Below, one piece after another: positions 42,585 to 53,104 of a stretch of 64,000 nucleotides of DNA. A model generated the notes under the pieces. The model saw nothing but the letters and a program-made list of their open reading frames with translations, did no database searches and was not told the DNA's origin. The DNA is from Candida dubliniensis CD36. Lineage: Eukaryota; Ascomycota; Pichiomycetes; Serinales; Debaryomycetaceae. The position numbers were made by a program, and so were the translations under genes. The stretch spans positions 372,001 through 436,000 of the forward strand of contig NC_012864.1 of assembly GCF_000026945.1 (NCBI RefSeq), in the 5' to 3' direction. Within the stretch, counting starts at the first letter, position 1. Every line of letters starts with the position of its first letter.

Positions 42585-44731
42585 ACACTTGGGTCAAGAG
42601 TATAGATACATATAGGCAAAGGTTTTTTTTTTTTTTTTACTGAATGGAAATGGAGATACTAAGATATTCTTGTGCATTTGTTGTATTGTATAATTGGGGG
42701 GGAACATAATATAATATAATATAAGTCATCACAAAATAAACCATCGATTATATTCCTATACAATACAACATACAAATAGAGCTTATACAGTCATAGATAA
42801 GTTTTGGATGATGATTGAAGATTTATATGGCTTCAGGTGTTGTTTATTGGGGGGGGAGGAGAAGTTTGATTAACAGTTATATATTTCCTTACCAACGGCT
42901 AAAATGACACTTTTATATCATTACCAATTTAAAAACTTTTTTTGCAACTTTTGTTGGTAATTTTCCAATTACAGTCTTTTAAACATAACTGTCGCCACAT
43001 TTGTGTTTAATTTGCAACTTTGAACCTTGAACCTTGAACCATAAAACCTTAAAACCTTAAACCAACCAGAAAAAAAAAAGCAAATCACTTTTTCAAGGAC
43101 TCTTAATAAGATTTGAAAGTGCTTATAGTAAAGTTACCAATATCTTTTCAATGGTTTGTGATTTCTAGTGTTTGGTCAAGTTGAAAAAGAAAAAAAAAAA
43201 AAAAAAAAAAACTATAACACTTGAGATCCTGAAGATTACTATGACGAAGGGAAGGGGGGGGGGGGGGGGAAGAATCTGATTCCAATAAGGGTAACTTGCT
43301 TGCAGGATACCATGATGACATTCTCCTTAATTAATAATCTGATTCAAATTCAATTGCTAATTCGGTTAACATATTTCCATTAAACAATGTAAGAGATGTT
43401 AACAAATTAAGTATAACTGAAAATTGTTTAAAGGATATTGTAATGAATCCATTAAGGTAAGTTTATATTGACATAGATATCCTTTTGTAGGTGTAGGAGA
43501 ATGGTTGATATCAAAATTGTACAATTATCAGCTTTATTATAAAATCAGTTTGATTCACTATTGAATATCTAAATTGTGTGGGAACAATCATTTTAATGAA
43601 ATCTTAGTTGCAAGTTCAACGTAGTTAACAAAATTGTTATTAATTAGTTTCTGGGTAAGGTAAATGACACATAAGACACGGTAGTGGAAACTGAATCAAA
43701 GTATTTACCAATGTTATATAGAAGAATAATTAAGAATATAATAACAATAGTTATATCTTCCTAATTGATGGGAGGAAGGGTTCCCCTTGGTGTTATTTTT
43801 TATTGTTGGGACGTTAGAGCCAGACTTTTGAAGAAACTGACAGGAAGTTGACTAAAGCTTCCCCCTTATTGTATTTTCAAAGTCCACATAATATTATCTC
43901 ACCCCATTAACACAGCAATACAATGTAATAATAATAATAATATATCTTTGAAACTCTTAACAACAATAATTGGGTTCAATTCAACTTCTCTCTCTCTCTC
44001 TCTCTTCCCCCCCCCCCCCTGTTCTTTCTCTATTTGTCATTACAACAAACAAATGTAGGTTGTTTATCCCTGAATAATAATAATAATGCCCTCCCCCCCC
44101 CCTTTTATTTTGTCTGGTCCGGCCCCAGTAGTGTCCCCCCTCATTAACCGATTGATTGACTCACGCGATCCCACCTAATTCGATTCGATTCGATACGACG
44201 TGCGTGTGTGTACCTAAAAAAAAAAAAAAGAAAAAGAACCAACCAACCAACCAACAAAAACAACAACAACAACAACCAACAACAACAAAATAAGAAATAA
44301 AAGTTGACTGTTTCCAAATCGGGATATTCCGGTATATAACTTCATTGTTTACATTTTTAGATTTCACCAAACCAACTCACACGCCCGCCCGCACCGCCGC
44401 CAACAAATAAATTTTTTTTGTTTTATAATGGTAACACCAACTTCACAAAGACAACCGGAAAAAGGTTGACTTATTACATTATTACATTATTATTATTATT
44501 ATTATTAATTACAAGGATACTCTTGCCATTTTCTCTTTCTCTTTCTCTTTCTCTTTTCATTTCGTCAAACTCTTTTTGAAAAAGAAGTCATTTTCAGAAG
44601 GACCTTAATTTCCATTTATTCTTACTTTTTCAGTTACAATTTACTTACTTACTTACTTAATTACTTACTTAGTTGAATTTTAGCTTTTTTTTCATTTATT
44701 TATTTTGTTAATTAAGGATTCCTTATAAACC

Positions 44732-47700
44732 ATGGTTTCTTCTTCAAGAACTAATGATAATAATCATGAAGATCCCATAATATCTAAAAATTGGGTTTGG
44801 GTACCTAATCAACAAGATTTATTCACTAAAGGTTATATCACTGATTATTTACCCAATGGTAAATGTAAAGTTAATGTCGTCAAAGGTCAAGAAGCATCCC
44901 ATGATTCAACAATAGTTGTCGATCAAGATAAATTGGAAAATTGTAATCCTGTTAAATTTAATAAATGTGAAGACATGGCTGAACTAACTCATTTAAATGA
45001 ACCATCTGTCGTTTACAATTTATATCTTCGATATTTAGATGATTTGATCTACACTTATTCCGGGTTATTTCTTGTTGCCATCAATCCTTATAAACTGTTA
45101 CCCATCTATAATCAATCAATTTTAATGAAGTATCATCAATATAACAATGTGACAACAAACAACAATGACTATAAATCTAAAAATTCCCAGAATTTGACAT
45201 CCACTAACAACACTAGCAACAACAACAACAAAGGACAATCACCACCACATATATTTGCCGTTGCCGAATCTACATTCCGAAACTTATTATCCAACAAGAA
45301 AGATCAATCAATTTTGGTAACTGGTGAAAGTGGAGCTGGTAAAACCGAAAATACCAAAAAAATCATTCAATACTTGTCTTCAATAACAAGTAGCAATCAT
45401 GGCAACAAGGTTGATAATAATAATATTGATACTAAAATCCTTCAAGCTAATCCAATTTTAGAGAGTTTTGGTAATGCTAAAACTATCAAGAATAATAATT
45501 CTTCAAGGTTTGGGAAATTCATTCAAATTTATTTTTCAAACACTGGTGAAATATCAGGGGCTAACATAAACTATTATTTATTAGAAAAGTCAAGAGTTAT
45601 AAGTCAATCCAATCATGAAAGAAATTATCACATTTTTTATCAATTTTTAAAAGGGTATGAAAATTTACCTAGTTTAGGTTTAAACAAGGATATGTCAACT
45701 TATAATTATCTTTCTGGAGGAAAATTAACTATAAATAATGTTGATGATTTTAAAGAGTTTAATTTATTAGTGGAAGCATTTAAAATAATGGGACTCACTA
45801 TCAACGAGATGAACTTTATTTATCAAGTATTAGCAATAATCTTACATTTAGGTAATATCAATTTTACCTCATGGAAATCGGAACAAGCCAACTTTACTAA
45901 TGATTCTCCCATTGATAAAATATGTGAATTGTTAGCAATTGATAAAGATTTATTTGTACAAAATTTATTGCGACCTAAAGTCAAAGCTGGTAGAGAGTTC
46001 ATTACGAAATCAAAGAAACCAAATGAAGTCAAATTTGCTATCGATGCCTTTGCCAAATACTTATATGAAAAATTGTTTCAATTTATCATTACCAAAATCA
46101 ATGAGAAATTAGATCAAAGTAACACTGGGAATGACAATAGTAATAAGAATAATGATAACAATTTTTTCATTGGTGTTCTAGATATTGCTGGGTTTGAAAT
46201 TTTTGAAATAAATTCTTTTGAACAATTGTGTATCAATTACACTAATGAAAAATTACAACAATTCTTCAACCATCACTCATTTATTTTAGAACAAAGTGAG
46301 TATTTGCGAGAGAATATCAATTGGGAATTTATAGATTTCGGTCAAGATTTACAACCAACAATTGATTTGATTGAAACCAAACAACCAATGGGTATCTTGA
46401 AATTATTAGATGAAGAATGTTTAATGCCTAAATCATCAGATGCATCTTTTATGGAAAAATTATCGAAAAATTTCAGCAATACTCACAAGAAATTTTCTGA
46501 AAATAAATTCAAAAATGGTTTTATAATTCATCACTACGCTGGTAAAGTTGAATACAATGTAGAAAATTGGTTGCAGAAGAATACTGATCCTATAAGTGAA
46601 AGCATTTTAAATTTGTTGCCTGATTCTCAAAACGAATTGGTTGCTGAAATGTTTATAAATGATCCTCATATCAATAGACCACAAACAAATGGTGGTGGCA
46701 ATTCCAAACTTATAACTGCTTCACAAAAACATAAAGATCAATTGAAAACTTTAATGGATCAATTAGAATCAACTGAACCTCATTTTGTTCGTTGTATATT
46801 ACCAAATCTAGAGAAACGAGCCAACAAATTTGATAAAAATTTGGTGCTTGGTCAATTAAGATGTAATGGGGTTTTGGAAGGTATTAGAATCACTAGAGCA
46901 GGATACCCCAATCGAATGATGTTTGATGAATTCATTCAACGGTATTCAATTATTTGTGATAATGAACTTTCTTCATCACAGGCTAGAACTAATTGTGAAA
47001 TAATTTTAAAATATGTCAAATTAAACCCTGAAGATTTTAAAGTTGGTCTCACCAAGATTTTTTTCAAAAATGGTATATTGGGGAAATTGGAAATAATTCG
47101 TGATTTAGCATTGAAGAATATTTTCACTGATTTGCAAAAAGTTATAAGAGGTAATTTAACCAGGTTAATTTTGAAACAAAAAATCAAAGAAATTCAATCA
47201 GCACAAATCATTTCAAGAACTATGGTGACTTTGGATGAAATCAAATCTAATAGCCCTTGGATGACGTTGTTTTTCCATGTAAAGCCATTACTTGAAGATT
47301 CTGTTAAAGTATTAGATTCTAAAAAATTACAAGAGAATTTACAAACTTTAACTGTGAAATTGAAGGATTCAGAAAAACTTACAAAAGGACTTGAAATGGA
47401 TAATGAAAAACTACGAGAACAAATGAACACTTTACAGGATGAAATGATTAATATCACTTCAATTGCAAAGGAAAAAGATGATAAATTGTCTCAATTGAGA
47501 TTAACGGAAAACAAATCAAAACACAGAATTGAAACTTTGGAAATCAAGTTGAAAGATTTTGAGAAGCAAAATCAAGATTTAATTAATGAACACGAAAAGT
47601 TAACTCGTCGTTCTTTAGAACTTCATGATAAGCATAACGAGAAAGTTGAAGAATTAAACTCTTTGAATAAACTACATGATGCGGCTCAATCGGAATTGTC

Positions 47701-50605
47701 TAATTTAAAACAACAATTGAAGGAAATAACAAAATTAAAACAAGATCATAGTAAGGAATTGTTGAAATTTAAACAAATGCACGATAAACTGATTGAGGAT
47801 TCAAATGAAAAAATGCAACGATTGGAAAGTTTGAATAAAAAATTAAAAGCAGATTTGAATTCAAGTAAAGATGAGATTCTGAATGAACATGGAAAATTAC
47901 AAAATGAAATTATCAAATTGAAAGAATTATGCAGTGATTATGAAAGAAAGCAAAAAGATTCTCAACGCACTATTGATTCATTACAAATTCAATTGAAAAA
48001 AGATGAAGATTACAAGTCCAAATATGATTTGAAAATTGAAGAAGCCAAAGAGAAAGTTACTTTGTTGAAAGGCAAAGTTGAGAAAAAATCTCAAGAAATT
48101 GATCAATATAAATCTGAGATTAAAAACTTGAAAACGGAACTTGCTAGTAGTAATTCTAAAATCACTCAATTGGATAAATCTACAAAGGAATTAGCAGTTT
48201 TGAAATCCAAGGAATCAAAGTATATTGAAGAAATGGAATCTACCAAACAACAATTATCGAAAAAAATTGAAGAGTACAGTTCAATTGAAACCGATTATAA
48301 TAGATTGCAAATAGAATTGAAACAAATGAAACAAACTAATACGGAGTATGGCACAAGAATAGCTGAATTGAATTCCCAATTGAGCCAAGTCACTGAAGAA
48401 GCCAAATCTAAAGAAATTGAAAAGGAAAACCAACCACCAAACCCTCAATTTATGGAAGAATTCACTCATATGAAATTGAAAGTGAATGAACAGACAGCAT
48501 CTTTGAGAAAAGAAAAGTTTGAAAATAAGAAATTACTGGAGGAATTACAAATGTTGAAAGAACGAATTATGAATGGGTCTTTAACTAGTATGGACTTGAC
48601 ACCAAAGAGAAGATCTTTGGCTATTGGTGATAAATCAATGATCACTAACACTGTGGATTCTTTTAATAAAGAGATTGAAAACTTGAAATTTCAATTACAA
48701 CAAGAACAAGGTAATTTCCAACGAGCAGAGAATTATGCAATTGAATTACAAAAGAAATTGAATAAATTATTGACAACAAGAGGATTGAATACTAATACTG
48801 ATTATGAGAAGAAGTTTTATGAATCACAAAAGAGAATAACACAATTGGAAAGTAAAATTGGGAAACTACTTGCCAATTCGGGTGGGGATTATGATGATAC
48901 TGATATTGATGGCAATGATGATGATTGGGAATTGCGTTCATCCACTGGTGTTGGTGGAGGTGGTGGTGGTGGGGGGAGTACTTCTTCCTCAGCTAGAAAC
49001 TCGTTAGTGAAAAGTGAAAGTATAACTGCATTCCATAATATGCGTGGAGTTTCTCAAGACTATATTCAAATATATCAAGATATAACTAAGACCTTAAAAT
49101 CCACCAGAGAAGAATTGAATGCTTCAAAAACGGAAATTTTAAGATTGAAAGCATTGTTACGTGAATCAGAAGATGAATTGTATCAAGTTAAACAAGAGAA
49201 TTATAAAGCCAGTGTTCATGATTATGAACAGGATTTAGCTCAATTGAAGGTTAAACATGAAACTTTGTTGTCACGAAATAAGGATATCAATGAGAGTTTG
49301 GAAATATACAAGAAACGGTCCGATGAGTATTATAAGAAACTAGAATTAGCTGAATCGGCCATTGTAATTTCTAAGCGACACGAAGAACAAGCGACTAAAG
49401 AAATGAAAGAATCCAAAAGTCAATTGTTATTGGTTAGGGAAGAATTAAGAACTTCTCTGATTTTGATTAAAGATTTCAGAATTAAAGTTGGTAATTTAGA
49501 GGCAACAATTGAAGAGAAAAATCATCAATTAGATTCAAATAAAGAGGAACTCAAACAATTACAAGACAAATTGAACTATCATTTAAAAAATTTTGAAAAC
49601 AAAGAACTCAATGAAAAACTAAAAGAAGAAATCAAGAACTTGAATAGAGATTTAGATTTTAAAACTGATATTGAGACTAAATTAATCAAAGAAAATAAGA
49701 AATTACAATTGGATTATGAAGATATTTTATTGGTTAAAAATAATTTACAAAATGAGGTTGAAGAATTGATTCTTCAAGAAGAGAAATTACAAAATAAAAT
49801 TGATGAATTAACCAATACTAATCGACAATTGGAAAATGAGAAATTGATAAATGAACGAAAGATAGTCAATTGTACCAAACAGATTTCTGGGTTAAAAGAA
49901 TTGGTTGATGAGATTTCTATTGAAAGAGATAAATTATTGAAAGATAAAGATATTTTACAAAATGATTTACAAAACATGACAACTAAATTTGATTCAACAA
50001 CTACTGAATTAAAACAAGCTCATGGAGAATTAGATTTTTTGAAAAAACATTTAGAAATTCAACGAGAAGATTCTGAGGCAATTAAAACAGAATTAAATCA
50101 ACTGAAAATGTCTACTAGTTTTGATATTCGAGATCAACAAAAATTAAGAAATGAATTATTAGTGACAAAGGAAGAAAATTTTAGTCTTTCCAAAACTAAT
50201 AAAGAATTGAATCTTAAAGTTTCTGATTTAGAAGATAAATTATACAGTAATGAACAATTAAAATATTGGGAATCAAAAGTTGATACATTATCCAAGGCAT
50301 TAGATGGAGCATTAAATGAAAAACATGAATCTGATAAAATAATTAAAGATTTACAACGAACAATAAAACAATTGGAAATTAGAGTAGAAAATGAATCACA
50401 ATTGAGTAAACGTTATAATGATGAAAATTTTGATTATCAAAATAAAATTAATCATTATAAAAGTACAATTGATATAATTCATAATGAAAATATTGAAAAA
50501 GATTTACAATTGAAATCAATTCAAAGAGAAAATATTGAAATGAAAGAATCAATGTTAATGTTACAAAAAGAAGTTTTAGAATTACGTGAACGATTACAAG
50601 TTTAA
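44732..50605 (+). CDS. MYO1: Type II myosin heavy chain (cytokinesis)
   Basis: The conventional myosin of the actomyosin ring at the bud neck. The 1957-residue protein (S. cerevisiae Myo1 1928) has the short SH3-like N-domain (KNWVWVPN) and a motor with the P-loop GESGAGKTENTKK starting at residue 198. Switch I SSRFGKFIQIYF, switch II LDIAGFEIFEINSFEQLCIN, actin-binding and HFVRCILPN segments, and the converter follow. One IQ motif, LQKVIRGNLTR, lies at about 802-812. Beyond about residue 860 nearly everything is heptad-type coiled coil, apart from an acidic, Gly-run linker near 1390-1430. An Asn/Ser-rich insertion occurs before PHIFAVAEST in the motor. Start MVSSSRTNDN is the first ATG. Confidence 0.95.
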   Translation: MVSSSRTNDNNHEDPIISKNWVWVPNQQDLFTKGYITDYLPNGKCKVNVVKGQEASHDSTIVVDQDKLENCNPVKFNKCEDMAELTHLNEPSVVYNLYLRYLDDLIYTYSGLFLVAINPYKLLPIYNQSILMKYHQYNNVTTNNNDYKSKNSQNLTSTNNTSNNNNKGQSPPHIFAVAESTFRNLLSNKKDQSILVTGESGAGKTENTKKIIQYLSSITSSNHGNKVDNNNIDTKILQANPILESFGNAKTIKNNNSSRFGKFIQIYFSNTGEISGANINYYLLEKSRVISQSNHERNYHIFYQFLKGYENLPSLGLNKDMSTYNYLSGGKLTINNVDDFKEFNLLVEAFKIMGLTINEMNFIYQVLAIILHLGNINFTSWKSEQANFTNDSPIDKICELLAIDKDLFVQNLLRPKVKAGREFITKSKKPNEVKFAIDAFAKYLYEKLFQFIITKINEKLDQSNTGNDNSNKNNDNNFFIGVLDIAGFEIFEINSFEQLCINYTNEKLQQFFNHHSFILEQSEYLRENINWEFIDFGQDLQPTIDLIETKQPMGILKLLDEECLMPKSSDASFMEKLSKNFSNTHKKFSENKFKNGFIIHHYAGKVEYNVENWLQKNTDPISESILNLLPDSQNELVAEMFINDPHINRPQTNGGGNSKLITASQKHKDQLKTLMDQLESTEPHFVRCILPNLEKRANKFDKNLVLGQLRCNGVLEGIRITRAGYPNRMMFDEFIQRYSIICDNELSSSQARTNCEIILKYVKLNPEDFKVGLTKIFFKNGILGKLEIIRDLALKNIFTDLQKVIRGNLTRLILKQKIKEIQSAQIISRTMVTLDEIKSNSPWMTLFFHVKPLLEDSVKVLDSKKLQENLQTLTVKLKDSEKLTKGLEMDNEKLREQMNTLQDEMINITSIAKEKDDKLSQLRLTENKSKHRIETLEIKLKDFEKQNQDLINEHEKLTRRSLELHDKHNEKVEELNSLNKLHDAAQSELSNLKQQLKEITKLKQDHSKELLKFKQMHDKLIEDSNEKMQRLESLNKKLKADLNSSKDEILNEHGKLQNEIIKLKELCSDYERKQKDSQRTIDSLQIQLKKDEDYKSKYDLKIEEAKEKVTLLKGKVEKKSQEIDQYKSEIKNLKTELASSNSKITQLDKSTKELAVLKSKESKYIEEMESTKQQLSKKIEEYSSIETDYNRLQIELKQMKQTNTEYGTRIAELNSQLSQVTEEAKSKEIEKENQPPNPQFMEEFTHMKLKVNEQTASLRKEKFENKKLLEELQMLKERIMNGSLTSMDLTPKRRSLAIGDKSMITNTVDSFNKEIENLKFQLQQEQGNFQRAENYAIELQKKLNKLLTTRGLNTNTDYEKKFYESQKRITQLESKIGKLLANSGGDYDDTDIDGNDDDWELRSSTGVGGGGGGGGSTSSSARNSLVKSESITAFHNMRGVSQDYIQIYQDITKTLKSTREELNASKTEILRLKALLRESEDELYQVKQENYKASVHDYEQDLAQLKVKHETLLSRNKDINESLEIYKKRSDEYYKKLELAESAIVISKRHEEQATKEMKESKSQLLLVREELRTSLILIKDFRIKVGNLEATIEEKNHQLDSNKEELKQLQDKLNYHLKNFENKELNEKLKEEIKNLNRDLDFKTDIETKLIKENKKLQLDYEDILLVKNNLQNEVEELILQEEKLQNKIDELTNTNRQLENEKLINERKIVNCTKQISGLKELVDEISIERDKLLKDKDILQNDLQNMTTKFDSTTTELKQAHGELDFLKKHLEIQREDSEAIKTELNQLKMSTSFDIRDQQKLRNELLVTKEENFSLSKTNKELNLKVSDLEDKLYSNEQLKYWESKVDTLSKALDGALNEKHESDKIIKDLQRTIKQLEIRVENESQLSKRYNDENFDYQNKINHYKSTIDIIHNENIEKDLQLKSIQRENIEMKESMLMLQKEVLELRERLQV

Positions 50606-50744
50606 CAAGTTTAAAAACTTGTTAAAAAAAAAAAAGACTTTAGAAATATATATACATATACATCAATACCATGTAATATCTATTTATCTATCTATGTACA
50701 TCTATTATCGCAAGAATGGTTATTCCACTAGGAGACTTGATCTC
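50606..50744. other. Short convergent 3' spacer
   Basis: 139 bp between the stops of MYO1 and MAS2. An inverted pair, AACAAGTTTAAAAACTTGTT at 50604-50623, straddles the MYO1 3' end and could help 3'-end formation in either direction. Confidence 0.5.
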
Positions 50745-52310
50745 CTAAAGCCAACGACTTTTTTTCTCTTTTGTATTTTGATTACTGAAATCTCTTGGTT
50801 CAGTGATTTCTGGACCTTTAAAGTTACCTAACCCATATTTTCGAAGGATAAATTCAACATCACCAAAAGCTTCTCTTTCTCCTTGCATAACAATTGATGG
50901 GAGACCTGAACTTGTGCCACTATTAGAAGTTATAACGTTACCAGTCAATACTTTTTCTGCAACATTTTGTAAATCTTTTATAGTTAAACGATTAATTTTA
51001 TCAACCATTTCATCAATAGTAGTGATTTTCCCTTGACATTGAATTTGACGACCCAAATCTTCTAATCTAGCCAATTTACTTTCCACATTCATCAATAATG
51101 AACTGATCAATTGATTTTTAGCACGTTGAACCTCTTTTGAATTCATTCCACCTTGGGATTCTTCAATAACTAACAATTGACTCAATTCATGAGCAATAAT
51201 TTGTGATGAAACATGTGCAGCTTCTGGGACTAAAGATAAAGTTATACCAAAAATACCACTATCAATATAAGAATGATTAAAACTCATACAATTCTCAACA
51301 AATGGATACTTGTTTAATACTTGAGTATATAATCTTGAAAACATCCCCTTACCTGGACCTCCAGCGGAAAATGATGAACCACCGCCTAATAATTTTTGTA
51401 AAGTTGCTAATGCATATAAATCATCATTTAAAAGTCCAGTTGTTTCAAAACCAATTTGAATATGATATAATTCGGGTAAATTGGCATATAATGGTGGAGT
51501 ATAAGGTAATGAAATTTCACCACCAGTATAATTTTTGATTCCTAAATTTGGTTTTGTTGTAGTTTTATTTTCCCAATCACCAAAATTTTCCATAATTAAT
51601 TTTAATGCATACTCATGAGGTACACCAACCATGGCAATAACAGTATTTTGTGGTTGGAAAAACTTATTATTATAATTGACAATGTCAGATTTAGATACTA
51701 AAGGTATTCTTTCCTGTGGGATAAATAATGGCAATCCTAAAGTATTTTCTTTATACGCCACAGTATGTAATTCTTCCGGTAAATATAAATCTGATTTATA
51801 TGCCAATTCTGCTACTTCATATTCAGCAGTCTGTAATGCTTCTTGGAATTCTTGATCACTGAAAGTAGGATATCTAATAGTTTGCCCAATCATTCCAACC
51901 ATCTTATCAATATCTTTATTAAAAACAGATGCCTGATAAATCATTGATTCTCTTTGACCAGAACTCATATAATTACCACCCAATTTCGATAAATTTTCCA
52001 ACATTTGTTGTCCAGTAAAATCTTCTGTTGATTTCCATGATAATCTATCACGCAAGTAAGATAATCCAGGTGCCTTAGGATCTTCATATCTTGAACCTGC
52101 ATCAATATATGCACCTACCGCACTGAAATGTCCTGGCGTTGAATCAGTAATTAATCGTAATCCATTGGCAAATGTTGTTAATTCAATGTGTGGTTGCAGT
52201 GATGCCGGAGTCGTAGTAGTAGTTATGGAATGATTATATCTTGGAAATGATAGTAAAGCTGTTGAAATGCTTTTATTTAGTTTCTTGGTTATTGTTCTTT
52301 TACTTAGCAT
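50745..52310 (-). CDS. MAS2: Mitochondrial processing peptidase, alpha subunit
   Basis: The non-catalytic, substrate-binding partner of Mas1. Together they remove presequences in the mitochondrial matrix. I chose the start MLSKRTITKKLNKS at 52310, which gives a good presequence and a 521-residue protein (S. cerevisiae Mas2 482). The frame reads 40 residues further upstream, but that extension is Phe-rich and implausible. M16-family features are the N-terminal ANGLRLITDSTPGHFSAVG and the glycine-rich loop GGGSSFSAGGPGKGMFSRLY. The alpha subunit lacks the zinc-binding HxxEH, and instead LSYLRDRLSWKSTEDF stands at that position. The C-terminal domain is complete. Confidence 0.95.
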   Translation of the reverse strand: MLSKRTITKKLNKSISTALLSFPRYNHSITTTTTPASLQPHIELTTFANGLRLITDSTPGHFSAVGAYIDAGSRYEDPKAPGLSYLRDRLSWKSTEDFTGQQMLENLSKLGGNYMSSGQRESMIYQASVFNKDIDKMVGMIGQTIRYPTFSDQEFQEALQTAEYEVAELAYKSDLYLPEELHTVAYKENTLGLPLFIPQERIPLVSKSDIVNYNNKFFQPQNTVIAMVGVPHEYALKLIMENFGDWENKTTTKPNLGIKNYTGGEISLPYTPPLYANLPELYHIQIGFETTGLLNDDLYALATLQKLLGGGSSFSAGGPGKGMFSRLYTQVLNKYPFVENCMSFNHSYIDSGIFGITLSLVPEAAHVSSQIIAHELSQLLVIEESQGGMNSKEVQRAKNQLISSLLMNVESKLARLEDLGRQIQCQGKITTIDEMVDKINRLTIKDLQNVAEKVLTGNVITSNSGTSSGLPSIVMQGEREAFGDVEFILRKYGLGNFKGPEITEPRDFSNQNTKEKKSRWL

Positions 52311-53104
52311 TGATAGAGATGTCTTGAAACTGGGAAAAGAAGAGGTTAATTTTGGCTTAAGCAGTGAAAAAAAAAAAAGAAAGAAAGAAAAAAAAAAAAA
52401 ACTCTCCAAACTGAATGTGTTATAGATCAATTGCTTATTATTCGTAAGAATTACACTACTAACATAAACTCAACTTTTCCAACAACCCACAATTCTATAT
52501 TCTTAAAGAAATTAGTATACTATGGTATTGTTGAAAATATCATGTATCTATTTTTGTTTTTGTTTTTGTTTTGTTTTTTTTTTTGATAATTCTGATGGAT
52601 TCCTCTGTTAGTTATTGACTTGTGAATATAGATGAAACAAAATAGAGAGTCGAATTTTTTTTTTTTTTATTGCGGTGAGCTATTTATCCAATGGTAAAAC
52701 TAAACTCAACTTTATCATAATCAGTTTGGATGATTTCTATAAGACAAAAAATAGCTTTGAATTGTTACTACATTGATTGTTTTAAAAAATATTGTGATAA
52801 TCAATTAAAATAATTTAAGAAAGTATACAAACCAAATACATAAACACAGAAAAGTCCTTCTACAAACTTGACTTTTGGTTCATTGTAATATCCAACAAAT
52901 CAAAAAAGACTCTCATTATTTATAAAAACTAATAACATCACTAACAAGTTGTTAGTGAAACCGAAAATAATAATGGAAAACATAATAGCGAAATAACAAT
53001 TTCTCAAAAATTTAAATTAGAAATTAGAAATTAGAAAATTGAAAAAAAAAAAAAGGCACTATCTTGTAGCACCTTAAAATAACGACGGGGTATACCTAGA
53101 TGAT
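52311..53104. other. Spacer: MAS2 promoter and adhesin 3' flank
   Basis: Contains A-rich tracts near the MAS2 start (52366-52400), a TTTTTG tract near 52553-52575, a T run near 52657-52668 and a triple ATTAGAA-type repeat near 53016-53036. No gene seen. Confidence 0.5.

Larger units (their letters stand above)
41934..44731. other. Repeat-rich upstream region of MYO1
   Basis: 2.8 kb without a recognised gene. The first 650 bp contain the degenerate LTR-like segment listed separately. After that come many homopolymer and microsatellite tracts: A or G runs near 43190-43210 and 43254-43269, CT/C at 43988-44020, AACC and CAA near 44240-44290, TTA near 44480-44506, CTTT near 44535-44555 and TTAC near 44639-44660. 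A short family of AACCTTGAACCTT-type repeats is at about 43023-43065. The end is the MYO1 promoter. Confidence 0.5.

Noticed and set aside
44161..44370. 69-residue minus-strand frame before MYO1
   Set aside because: It consists of homopolymer-encoded Phe and Cys runs from CAA and A tracts and has no conserved feature.
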